DNA of 21,489 nt from Thaumarchaeota archaeon UBA223 (GTDB lineage Archaea; Thermoproteota; Nitrososphaeria; Nitrososphaerales; UBA57): the NCBI GenBank assembly GCA_002495905.1, contig DAHJ01000033.1:35204-56692 (forward strand), given 5' to 3'. Each line of letters opens with the position of its first letter. Positions within the stretch are counted from its first letter, which is position 1. This document shows, one piece after another, positions 6,930 through 14,851 of the stretch. The notes under the pieces are model-generated. The model worked only from the letters and a program-made list of their open reading frames with translations. It ran no database searches and was not told where the DNA came from. The translations under genes were made by a program, and so were the position numbers.

Positions 6930-8008
6930 GTAAAAAAAATCCAAAGAATATAATTGCGGATCGGAAAAAAGAAGGAATTGATTTAGCTTTAAAGAATACT
7001 GACGCATTAACTAAAACAACACTTTTTGAATGTGTAGAATTATTGCATTGTGCTCTACCCGAAGTTAATTTTAATGACATTAAAACCTCCACTAAATTCC
7101 TTGGCCACAATTTCAATTTTCCTTTCCTAATTGATTCTATGACTGGTGGAACTCCTGCCGCTCATAAAATTAATGCTCGATTAGCTCAGGCTGCTGAAGA
7201 ATTTGGTATTGGTATGGGTGTGGGAAGTCAACGTGCTGGTTTATTATCAAATGATCTTGCTCAAAGTTTTAAAGTTGTAAGAAAAAATGCTCCTAATGCC
7301 TTTATTTTTTCAAATATTGGTGGAGCACAGCTTTCTCAAGGATTGGATCATAAATCTATAAAGAAACTATTGAAAATGATTGACGCAGATGCTTTAGCAA
7401 TTCATCTTAATCCACTTCAAGAACTAGTTCAACCTGAAGGCGAATCAAATTATTCCAAGGTTTTATCTCGCATTAAAGAACTGTCTTCTGATCTCAATGT
7501 ACCTATAATCGTTAAAGAGGTCGGTTCAGGAATCTCTCCTTCTGTGGCTAAAAAATTATCTAAAACTAAAATTGGTGCAATTAATGTCGCAGGTATGGGA
7601 GGCACTAGTTGGGCTGGCATAGAACAAATCCGTGCTAAGAAATTTAAAAATAAACAAAAATCTGATCTTGGACTTTTGTTTTGGGATTGGGGAATACCTA
7701 CTGCTGCAACTATATCTCTTACTCGATCTTCAACTAAAACTCCTATCATTGCATCTGGCGGCTTACGTAATGGTTTAGATCTTGCTAAATCTATTGCATT
7801 AGGAGCTGACATTGGCGGTTACGCTCGTCCTATGCTTACTCCTGCTTCTAAATCATATAATTCATTGACAGCTTTTATCAATCAATTAATTTTAGAATTA
7901 AAATCAACTATGTTCTTAATCGGCGCGAAAAATATCCGTGAATTAAAATCTACTGAATATATTACTACTGAACCTCTTACGAGTTGGATATCAAAGGTTA
8001 AAAAATAA
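6926..8008 (+). CDS. fni: Isopentenyl-diphosphate delta-isomerase, type 2 (FMN-dependent)
   Basis: Interconverts IPP and DMAPP using reduced FMN, supplying the allylic primer for the prenyltransferase encoded next. The 360-residue TIM barrel shows FLIDSMTGGTPAAHKIN (67-83), GMGVGSQRAGL (96-106), SNIGGAQL, HLNPLQELVQPEG (160-172, with the catalytic-region Q169 and metal ligand E171), VKEVGSGIS, GMGGTSWAGIE, FWDWGIPTA and the FMN-phosphate loop ASGGLRNGLDLAKSIALGAD. Oddity: the usual N-terminal RKxxH motif reads RKKEGIDLAL here, with glycine 17 where many homologues have a substrate-contacting histidine. GTG start at 6926 overlaps the IPK stop, with GGTGAT at 6915-6920 as Shine-Dalgarno. The stop directly abuts the next ATG. 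Confidence 0.94.
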   Translation: MSKKNPKNIIADRKKEGIDLALKNTDALTKTTLFECVELLHCALPEVNFNDIKTSTKFLGHNFNFPFLIDSMTGGTPAAHKINARLAQAAEEFGIGMGVGSQRAGLLSNDLAQSFKVVRKNAPNAFIFSNIGGAQLSQGLDHKSIKKLLKMIDADALAIHLNPLQELVQPEGESNYSKVLSRIKELSSDLNVPIIVKEVGSGISPSVAKKLSKTKIGAINVAGMGGTSWAGIEQIRAKKFKNKQKSDLGLLFWDWGIPTAATISLTRSSTKTPIIASGGLRNGLDLAKSIALGADIGGYARPMLTPASKSYNSLTAFINQLILELKSTMFLIGAKNIRELKSTEYITTEPLTSWISKVKK

Positions 8009-9052
8009 ATGCCTAACAATATTAACGATATATTATCTGAACCTGAAATACAGGAAAATAAAAAACTCATTGATGATACTATAATTAATTTCCTCCCCAC
8101 TAATCATAAAATCAAGGAAATTGATCTATTATACAATATGATGCGTGATTATCCATTGCGCCCTGCTAAAGGAATCCGTTCATCCATCTGTTTATTTACT
8201 TCTGAAGCATTTGGCGGAACAATAGATGACGCCTTGTTAACTGCTTCTTCACTTGAATTATTTCAAAATTGGATATTGATTCATGATGATATTGAAGATG
8301 AATCTGAATTACGTCGAGGTCAACCTGTTTTGCATCGAAAACATACTGTCCCTTTAGCAATTAATGCAGGTGATTCACTTCATGGCAGAATGTGGTCTCT
8401 ATTATTAAATAATAATTTACTATTAGGAACTGATCTTACACTCGATATCATTGATGAATTTATTCACATGCTAAATGAAACTACTGAAGGTCAACACATG
8501 GAACTTTCTTGGTCTCATAATAATGATTTGAATATATCTGAAGATGACTATCTTGTTATGTGTACTAAAAAAACATCTTGGTATACTTGTATTACTCCTT
8601 TTCGTCTTGGAAATCTCATTGCAACAAAAAGTAAAATAAATGAAAATAAATTTGTAGAATTTGGAACTAATCTTGGAATAGCATTCCAAATTCGTGACGA
8701 TATTCTTAATCTTACTGCTGATAGCAAATATGGAAAAGAATATGCCGGAGATCTTATTGAAGGAAAAAGGACATTAATTCTAATTCATCTTCTTGACTCT
8801 TGTAATACTTCTGACCGTGAATTCATTGAATCATTTTTTAATAATAATCGTGAATTTCGTGAATCAAATTCAGAAAAATTATTAGAATTAATTTCCAAAT
8901 ACAAATCAATTGATTATGCTACTAATGTTTGTAATAATCTATCCGAAAAGGCATTAAGTGAATTTGATAATTTGTTTTCTGATCTTCCTGATACTCGTGC
9001 ACGATTATTATTACACAATATTACAAAATACATGGTTTCAAGGAACTGGTAA
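8009..9052 (+). CDS. Geranylgeranyl diphosphate synthase (short-chain prenyltransferase)
   Basis: Condenses IPP with allylic diphosphates to make the C20 chain used for archaeal membrane ether lipids. The 347-residue all-helical protein carries RPAKGIR (51-57), the first aspartate-rich motif DDIED (93-97) followed by RRGQPVLH, GQHMEL (161-166) and the second aspartate-rich motif DDILN (230-234), with GKRT near 252. The fifth residue before the first DD is W88; an aromatic residue at this place is typical of archaeal GGPP synthases and limits chain length to about C20, although it is more often F or Y. A different chain length (FPP or longer) cannot be excluded from sequence alone. ATG at 8009 follows the isomerase stop with no gap. 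Confidence 0.9.
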   Translation: MPNNINDILSEPEIQENKKLIDDTIINFLPTNHKIKEIDLLYNMMRDYPLRPAKGIRSSICLFTSEAFGGTIDDALLTASSLELFQNWILIHDDIEDESELRRGQPVLHRKHTVPLAINAGDSLHGRMWSLLLNNNLLLGTDLTLDIIDEFIHMLNETTEGQHMELSWSHNNDLNISEDDYLVMCTKKTSWYTCITPFRLGNLIATKSKINENKFVEFGTNLGIAFQIRDDILNLTADSKYGKEYAGDLIEGKRTLILIHLLDSCNTSDREFIESFFNNNREFRESNSEKLLELISKYKSIDYATNVCNNLSEKALSEFDNLFSDLPDTRARLLLHNITKYMVSRNW

Positions 9053-9055
9053 ATC

Positions 9056-10786
9056 TTGACAAATTCTGAATTTGAGGATTTGGTATTCAAACATAGTCTC
9101 TTTAATGCTTCTCAACATTCAGGTAAAGCAAATCTTGGTTCTATAATCAACAAAATTATTGCTGAAAAACCTGAATTAAAATCCGATATTAAAAATTTAA
9201 TGTCAGAAATTAAGCCTATAGTTGAAAAAATTAATTCCATGAGCCTAGACGAACAACTCAAACTTCTTCAAAAAGACTTTCCAGATATGAAATCTGAAAC
9301 AAAAAACACTGAAAAATTTCCTTTACCATCTCTGCCAAATTTTAATTCTTATAAAACCATTATTACTCGTTTTTCTCCGAATCCAAATGGTTATCTTCAT
9401 ATTGGACATGTTAAGGCATTTCGTTTGGATTTTCGTTATGCACAGAAGTATTCGGGTAAATTGTTTCTAAGATTTGACGACACTAATCCTGTTGCTATTA
9501 ATGCCGAATATTATAATGAAATTCTAGAGAATCTAGATTGGATGGGAATTAAACCTGATCAAATTACTTATGCGTCTGATTGTCTCGAAGAAATCTATAG
9601 AATTGCCACACAAATGTTTCGTGATAACCATCTTTACATTTGTGAATGTAAATCTGACACAATTAAAAACAATCGTCTTAAAAAACAAATTTGTGAACAT
9701 AATCTTTCTGGTAACGACAATAAACAAATTTCTGATTTCCTTACTTCTGGTATTGATGGTGTTGTTCGATTTAAAGGAGATATGAAATCTGATAATACTG
9801 CTATGCGTGATCCAATAATGTTACGTCTAGTTGATGAAGAACATACTCGTACTGGAAAAAAATATAATATTTGGCCAACATATGATCTTGCAGCTCCAAT
9901 TACTGATTGTCTAGAAGGAATTAGTCATGCATTACGTTCAAAAGAATTCGAGTTACGAGATGAATTATATAATGAAATTACACAAATTCTATATGATCAA
10001 GGAAAAGTCAAATACAGGCCTTCTTTAGTAAGTTTTTCTCGATTGTCTATGAAAGGTTCACCCACTTCAAAAAGTAATATTAAATCTCTTATCGATAAAG
10101 GCCAGATTGACAATTGGCATGATATACGCCTTGTTACCCTTTCTGCACTTCGTAAACGTGGTTTTATTCCTGAAGGAATTAGTAATTTTGTTGATTCTTT
10201 AGGATTGAGTAAAAGTGAATCTTCACCTGATTTTGAATTATTGGCATCTTTTAATAGAAAAGCTAGAGACAAATTAGATAGAAGATACTTCTTTGTATCT
10301 AATCCTCTCAAATTAAAAGTAAATAATATCCCTGTAAAATCTGTTACTCTTAACCATCATCCAACCGAAAATCTTGGAAATCGAACTATCAATATATCTG
10401 ATGAATTATATGTATCTGCAGAAGATATAAACTCGTTGAACGAAGGAGACGAAATAAGATTGATGGATTTATTCAATATTAAAATAACTAATAAATCTGA
10501 ATCAATTATCGCAGAATACACTAGCACCGATCCTATACCTTCTTTGAAAAAAATTCATTGGGTCTCTCACGATGGAATAAGTTTCAATTTATTAATTCCT
10601 AACAACGAAAAATATAGAATCAGTTCTGATAATTCATTTGAATTCTTACCTGATAGTCTAACTACTATTCACGGTATAGCTGAAAATCAATGTAAAAATC
10701 TTAATGAAGGCGATATGTTACAATTTAACCGCGTTGGTTTTTGCCGTGTTGTTTCAAAAAATTCTGCAATATTATCACACAAGTGA
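9056..10786 (+). CDS. gltX: Glutamyl-tRNA synthetase (archaeal type)
   Basis: Class I aminoacyl-tRNA synthetase charging tRNA-Glu. In archaea that lack GlnRS this type also charges tRNA-Gln, which GatDE then amidates; whether that applies here cannot be seen. The 576 residues divide into a roughly 95-residue helical N-terminal region, the Rossmann fold with HIGH at 115-118 (SPNPNGYLHIGHVKAFRLDF), and the KMSKS-equivalent loop at 330-340 (LSMKGSPTSKS). The remainder is a beta-rich anticodon-binding C-terminal half of the archaeal/eukaryotic GlxRS type, not the helical bacterial type. TTG start at 9056 lies 3 nt after the prenyltransferase stop, and the gene ends 6 nt before the next one. Confidence 0.93.
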   Translation: MTNSEFEDLVFKHSLFNASQHSGKANLGSIINKIIAEKPELKSDIKNLMSEIKPIVEKINSMSLDEQLKLLQKDFPDMKSETKNTEKFPLPSLPNFNSYKTIITRFSPNPNGYLHIGHVKAFRLDFRYAQKYSGKLFLRFDDTNPVAINAEYYNEILENLDWMGIKPDQITYASDCLEEIYRIATQMFRDNHLYICECKSDTIKNNRLKKQICEHNLSGNDNKQISDFLTSGIDGVVRFKGDMKSDNTAMRDPIMLRLVDEEHTRTGKKYNIWPTYDLAAPITDCLEGISHALRSKEFELRDELYNEITQILYDQGKVKYRPSLVSFSRLSMKGSPTSKSNIKSLIDKGQIDNWHDIRLVTLSALRKRGFIPEGISNFVDSLGLSKSESSPDFELLASFNRKARDKLDRRYFFVSNPLKLKVNNIPVKSVTLNHHPTENLGNRTINISDELYVSAEDINSLNEGDEIRLMDLFNIKITNKSESIIAEYTSTDPIPSLKKIHWVSHDGISFNLLIPNNEKYRISSDNSFEFLPDSLTTIHGIAENQCKNLNEGDMLQFNRVGFCRVVSKNSAILSHK

Positions 10787-10792
10787 TTCATC

Positions 10793-12058
10793 TTGAAATA
10801 CGTTTATCAAGAATACCAAGATAAGGTTTGGAGTGAAGTTAATAAATCTAATTTTAAATCTTATCATAAACCTCATTATAAAAAATATTCTTTAGCTAAT
10901 CTTGCACCTACAATATTATCACACTTTGGTAAAAAATCAAAAAATATACTTGACGATAATCTTATACAAACTTCTTTAGACGACTGTCAATCGATTGTTC
11001 TTATACTTATTGACGGTCTAGGTTTTAATCTAATAAAAAATTCACTTCATAATCAATTACTTGATAAACTCTATTACAACAATGTTGTTATTCCAATAAC
11101 ATCTACTTTTCCATCTACTACTTCAACTGCACTTAGTACTGTTAATACTGGTATGACTCCCCAACAACATGGTATAATTGGACATACTATGTATCTTCGA
11201 AAATATGGTACTACTGCCAATATGGTTCATTTTAGCCCCGAATCTGATCGAAATAGTAACAGACTTGCAAAATTTGGTTTTGATCCAGAAACATTTCTTC
11301 CAAACAATACTCTTTATCAATCACTTTCAGACATTGGAGTAGAATCTAAAGTTCTAACTCGTTGGATATATAAAAAAAGTGCTTTATCACGTATGCTTCA
11401 CAAAGGTTCGGATGTATTACCTTATGTTAATTCTTCTGATATGTTCCTAAATCTTTCTAAATTGGTTAATAAAAAAACTCCATTTACATTTGTTTATTGG
11501 GATGCTCTTGATTCTGCATCACATGTTTACGGACCATTTACTCCCGAAGTTCAAAGTGAATTAAGAAATATTTTATTTGGACTACTTAACGAATTCATAA
11601 AAAATATAAAAACTCAATATCGCAATAAGGTTTGCATATTTATTACTGGAGATCATGGATTAGTCCAAGTTAATAAAACTGGCAGATTATTTACTAATAA
11701 TATACCCAACTTTCTCGATAATTTAAGTCGCCCACCTTCAGGAGACTCACGAACCTCTTTTGTCAAATTATATGATTCTGATGTTAATCTTAAAAATATT
11801 TTCCGAAAATACAAAAATCAATTTGACATATTTCCTAGTGATAAATTTGTTAAAGAGGGATTCTTTGGTTCAAAAATTGTAAATAAAGATGTAACTTCTG
11901 CCTTAGGAGATTATACTATATTGTCTCGTAAAGGAAATGTTCTGATGCACCGATTTAAATCAGATTTTAAAGCTTCTTTATCTGGTTATCACGGAGGACT
12001 TACCGATGATGAATTATTTGTTCCTTTATTTGTTGTTAACCCTAAAAATCTAGATTAA
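10793..12058 (+). CDS. Alkaline-phosphatase-superfamily phosphodiesterase (NPP/phosphonoacetate hydrolase-like), substrate unknown
   Basis: A 421-residue protein of the type I phosphodiesterase/nucleotide pyrophosphatase family. The two-metal site is recognisable: D74 (LIDGLGF), probable nucleophile T105 (ITSTFPSTTSTALST), D240 and H244 (DALDSASHVYGP), D287-H288 (ITGDHGL) and a late histidine in GYHGGLTDDELFVPL. No signal peptide or membrane segment is visible, so it is probably cytoplasmic. TTG start at 10793, with GTGAT at 10783-10787 spanning the gltX stop as a Shine-Dalgarno. It is the last gene of the isoprenoid-gltX string, suggesting hydrolysis of a phosphate ester, diphosphate or nucleotide connected with lipids or tRNA, but the substrate cannot be named. 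The stop overlaps the converging trpA stop. Confidence 0.85.
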   Translation: MKYVYQEYQDKVWSEVNKSNFKSYHKPHYKKYSLANLAPTILSHFGKKSKNILDDNLIQTSLDDCQSIVLILIDGLGFNLIKNSLHNQLLDKLYYNNVVIPITSTFPSTTSTALSTVNTGMTPQQHGIIGHTMYLRKYGTTANMVHFSPESDRNSNRLAKFGFDPETFLPNNTLYQSLSDIGVESKVLTRWIYKKSALSRMLHKGSDVLPYVNSSDMFLNLSKLVNKKTPFTFVYWDALDSASHVYGPFTPEVQSELRNILFGLLNEFIKNIKTQYRNKVCIFITGDHGLVQVNKTGRLFTNNIPNFLDNLSRPPSGDSRTSFVKLYDSDVNLKNIFRKYKNQFDIFPSDKFVKEGFFGSKIVNKDVTSALGDYTILSRKGNVLMHRFKSDFKASLSGYHGGLTDDELFVPLFVVNPKNLD

Positions 12059-12861
12059 TTATTTGCAGCGTGTGATAATTCTTTTGCTAATTTATTTAAT
12101 TTCTCTAACATTAAATCCGAATTATCTAGGTTATTTTCTATGATTTTTATAAATGCACTACCTACTATTATTCCATCTACTCCTAACTTAGTAAAATTAC
12201 GAACATGTTCGGGCTTAGATATTCCAAATCCTACTGCAACAGGCACTCTTCCATTTACTCGTTCTACTATTCTTTTTATTGCTTGCGAAGAATAATCAGT
12301 AAATAGATCCCTTGTTCCTGTAACTCCGAATAAACTCACCATATAAAGAAAACCACTAGTTGAATCAATTATATTATCTAATCTAATATCGCTTGTTGAT
12401 GGACTTGCTAAGAAAATTGTATTAATTGATTTTGATTTTGCCAATTTTACATATTCCTCACCTTCTTCTGGTGGCAGATCAGGAGATACTATTCCTGAAA
12501 TACCTGCTTTTTCCGCCTCGTGTAAAAATTCCTCAATTCCCATTTTCATTATTGTATTGTAATACGTCAGTAATACTACTGGTACATCTAATTCTTCTAC
12601 AATTTTTTTACTCATGTCTAAAATATCTTTAGTAGTTGTTCCATTTGATAACGATCTCATACTTGAAGATTGAATAGTTGGACCGTCTGCAATAGGATCA
12701 GAAAATGGAATCCCTAATTCAATTATATCTACACCTCCCTCTACTAACGCTTTTGCTAATTTTGGCGTCACTTCGATTGACGGATCTCCTGCCGTAATAA
12801 AACCAATTAACAAAGATCTTTTTTGTTCTTTTCCTTCTTTAAACTTCTCAGAAATTCTCAT
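12055..12861 (-). CDS. trpA: Tryptophan synthase alpha chain
   Basis: Cleaves indole-3-glycerol phosphate to indole and glyceraldehyde 3-phosphate; indole passes to the beta chain. The 268-residue TIM barrel has GFITAGDPS (20-28), the catalytic glutamate E48 in DIIELGIPFSDPIADGPTIQ, the catalytic aspartate D59 in the same segment, SPDLPPEEGEEY, FLASPSTSDIR, SLFGVTGTRD, VAVGFGISKPEHV and DGIIVGSAFI. ATG at 12861 overlaps the trpB stop by 4 nt. Last gene of the leftward trp operon; its TAA lies within TTAA shared with the opposing phosphodiesterase stop. Confidence 0.97.
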   Translation of the reverse strand: MRISEKFKEGKEQKRSLLIGFITAGDPSIEVTPKLAKALVEGGVDIIELGIPFSDPIADGPTIQSSSMRSLSNGTTTKDILDMSKKIVEELDVPVVLLTYYNTIMKMGIEEFLHEAEKAGISGIVSPDLPPEEGEEYVKLAKSKSINTIFLASPSTSDIRLDNIIDSTSGFLYMVSLFGVTGTRDLFTDYSSQAIKRIVERVNGRVPVAVGFGISKPEHVRNFTKLGVDGIIVGSAFIKIIENNLDNSDLMLEKLNKLAKELSHAANN

Positions 12862-14051
12862 AAATTATTACCTAAATGTTTTGCAATTATTGGAGTATCT
12901 TTATCACCTCTTCCAGATAATGTTACTACAATCGATTTTTTATCTCCTAGTTCTTGTGCACGTTTTATTGCTTCTGCAATAGCATGAGATGTTTCTAATG
13001 CAGGAATTATTCCTTCTAATTTCGACATTTCAACAAATGCGTTAACTGCTTCTTCATCATTAATACTTACATATTCAACTCTGTCCTGAGATTTTAGAAA
13101 TGAATGTTCAGGTCCTACTCCAGGATAATCTAACCCTGCAGATATACTGTGTGTTTCTTGAATCTGACCATCTTTATCTTGTAACAAATAACTACGTGCT
13201 CCATGTAGTACTCCTTCACTTCCTGCACTTAATGTTGAAGAATGTTTTCCTTTATCAATTCCTAATCCTCCTGCTTCTACTCCTACTAGTTTACATTCGT
13301 CATCTAAAAATGGATAAAAAGTTCCAATTGCATTACTTCCCCCACCTACACAAGCAATAATTACGTCTGGAATTTGTTGTGATGTAATTTTTGGAAATTG
13401 TTCCTTAATTTCCCTTCCTATAACACTCTGAAAATCTCTAACAATCATTGGATATGGATGAGGTCCTACAACTGATCCAATAAGATAATAAGTTGATTCT
13501 ACATTAGTCACCCAGTCTCGTATAGCCTCATTTATTGCATCCTTTAACGTCTGTGAACCGCTCTTCACACTATGTACTTCTGCTCCCAATAATTTCATTC
13601 TAAATACGTTTGGACTTTGTCGTTCTACATCATTACTTCCCATGTATATTTCACACTTTAGATCTAATAATGCACATGCCATTGCAGTAGCAACTCCATG
13701 TTGACCAGCGCCTGTTTCTGCAATAATACGTTTCTTACCCATGGATTTCGCTAACAATGCTTGACCAATACTATTGTTGATTTTATGTGCTCCTCCATGC
13801 AACAAATCTTCACGTTTAAAATATATCTTTCCACCATATTTCTTCGAAAGATTTTCTGCAAAATAAATTGGCGTTGACCTTCCTGCATAATCTTGTAATA
13901 ACTTTGACAATTTTTTATTGAATTCTTCATTCTCTTTAATCTCATTATATTTTTCTTCTAATTCATCTACTACGGGCATCAATGTTTCTGGAACATATTT
14001 CCCACCAAATATACCAAATTTTCCATCAGTTGGCTGTGATTTTAAATTCAT
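12858..14051 (-). CDS. trpB: Tryptophan synthase beta chain (TrpB1 type)
   Basis: PLP enzyme that condenses indole with serine to give tryptophan. The 397-residue protein begins GKFGIFGGKYVPETLMP and has the PLP lysine K90 in EDLLHGGAHKINNSIGQALL, catalytic E112 in ETGAGQHGVATA, the phosphate loop GGGSNAIGTF, EAGGLG, SAGLDYPGVGPEHSF and SGRGDKD. The length and motifs are those of TrpB1, which forms a complex with TrpA, and not the longer TrpB2. ATG at 14051 overlaps trpC by 4 nt and the stop overlaps trpA by 4 nt, so all three are probably translationally coupled. Confidence 0.97.
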   Translation of the reverse strand: MNLKSQPTDGKFGIFGGKYVPETLMPVVDELEEKYNEIKENEEFNKKLSKLLQDYAGRSTPIYFAENLSKKYGGKIYFKREDLLHGGAHKINNSIGQALLAKSMGKKRIIAETGAGQHGVATAMACALLDLKCEIYMGSNDVERQSPNVFRMKLLGAEVHSVKSGSQTLKDAINEAIRDWVTNVESTYYLIGSVVGPHPYPMIVRDFQSVIGREIKEQFPKITSQQIPDVIIACVGGGSNAIGTFYPFLDDECKLVGVEAGGLGIDKGKHSSTLSAGSEGVLHGARSYLLQDKDGQIQETHSISAGLDYPGVGPEHSFLKSQDRVEYVSINDEEAVNAFVEMSKLEGIIPALETSHAIAEAIKRAQELGDKKSIVVTLSGRGDKDTPIIAKHLGNNL

Positions 14052-14851
14052 TTTCTTACACTTGTTAACTCCTTTATTTTTTCCTCAATATTATCTGCCT
14101 TCATTATGGAAGTTCCTACTAAAAATCCGTTAACTCCCGATTTACCAATCATTTTTATGTCTTCACTCGTCAATATTCCACTCTCACTTATTATTGGTTT
14201 ATCTATCTTAAATTCTTCTACTAAAATTCTATTCGTTGTTTGCATATCTAACTCTAGTGTATTTAGATTTCTGTTATTTATACCAATTATATCAACATCT
14301 CTTGTAATTGCTTTATCAAACTCTTCTTTGTTATTAACTTCTAATAATATCTCTAATCCCATTTTCTTTGCACATTTAATCAATTGTTCAAGTTTTTTGT
14401 AATTATCTCTGAACAAAGTCTCTATTAATAATATTACATTAGCACCTAAATTGAAACCTGCTTCAATTTGTTTCTCATCAATAATTATATCCTTCATTAA
14501 TATTGGTAGTTCTGTATTTTGCCTTACAATTTTTAGATTCTCTAATGATCCATCAAAATACAATGGTTGTGTTAAGACTGATATAGCTGAAGAACCATTT
14601 AGCTCCATTTTATTAAGAATCTCTTTTTGATTATTCAGATTTCTATTTATTTCTCCTAATGATGGAGATGAAAATTTAATCTCTGTAATAATTGGATAAT
14701 TTTCTCTATTTAATATTAATACCTCTTTAAGGCTCTTGTTTTTTCGTTCAACCTTTTCCGATACATCATAGTATCCTTTATTGATTAATTCTCTAATTTC
14801 ATCAGCAATTACTGTTAAAAACTTATTATCAAATCGATTCAAATTGTTCAA
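14048..14851 (-). CDS. trpC: Indole-3-glycerol-phosphate synthase
   Basis: Closes the ring of carboxyphenylaminodeoxyribulose phosphate to indole-3-glycerol phosphate. The 267-residue barrel shows ITEIKFSSPSLGEI with E57 and K59 in the catalytic positions, SVLTQPLYFDGS, ILMKDIIIDEKQI with the catalytic lysine K120, LLEVNNKEE, IGINNRNLNTLELD, ISESGILT and GFLVGTSIM. It is a single-domain protein, not fused to trpF. The start is TTG at 14851, 23 nt inside the trpD end, with GGAG four nucleotides upstream; a second TTG three codons later is possible. Overlaps trpB by 4 nt at its end. Confidence 0.95.
   Translation of the reverse strand: MNNLNRFDNKFLTVIADEIRELINKGYYDVSEKVERKNKSLKEVLILNRENYPIITEIKFSSPSLGEINRNLNNQKEILNKMELNGSSAISVLTQPLYFDGSLENLKIVRQNTELPILMKDIIIDEKQIEAGFNLGANVILLIETLFRDNYKKLEQLIKCAKKMGLEILLEVNNKEEFDKAITRDVDIIGINNRNLNTLELDMQTTNRILVEEFKIDKPIISESGILTSEDIKMIGKSGVNGFLVGTSIMKADNIEEKIKELTSVRK

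Noticed and set aside
7450..7812. 120-codon minus-strand frame inside the IPP isomerase gene
   Set aside because: It lies wholly antisense to a well-supported gene, has no recognisable motif, and is a product of codon usage on the opposite strand.
9997..10311. 104-codon minus-strand frame inside gltX
   Set aside because: It is antisense to the conserved synthetase sequence and has no family features.
13100..13360. Plus-strand hydrophobic frame inside trpB, resembling a small membrane protein
   Set aside because: The leucine-rich run comes from reading the trpB coding strand backwards; no promoter or Shine-Dalgarno supports it.
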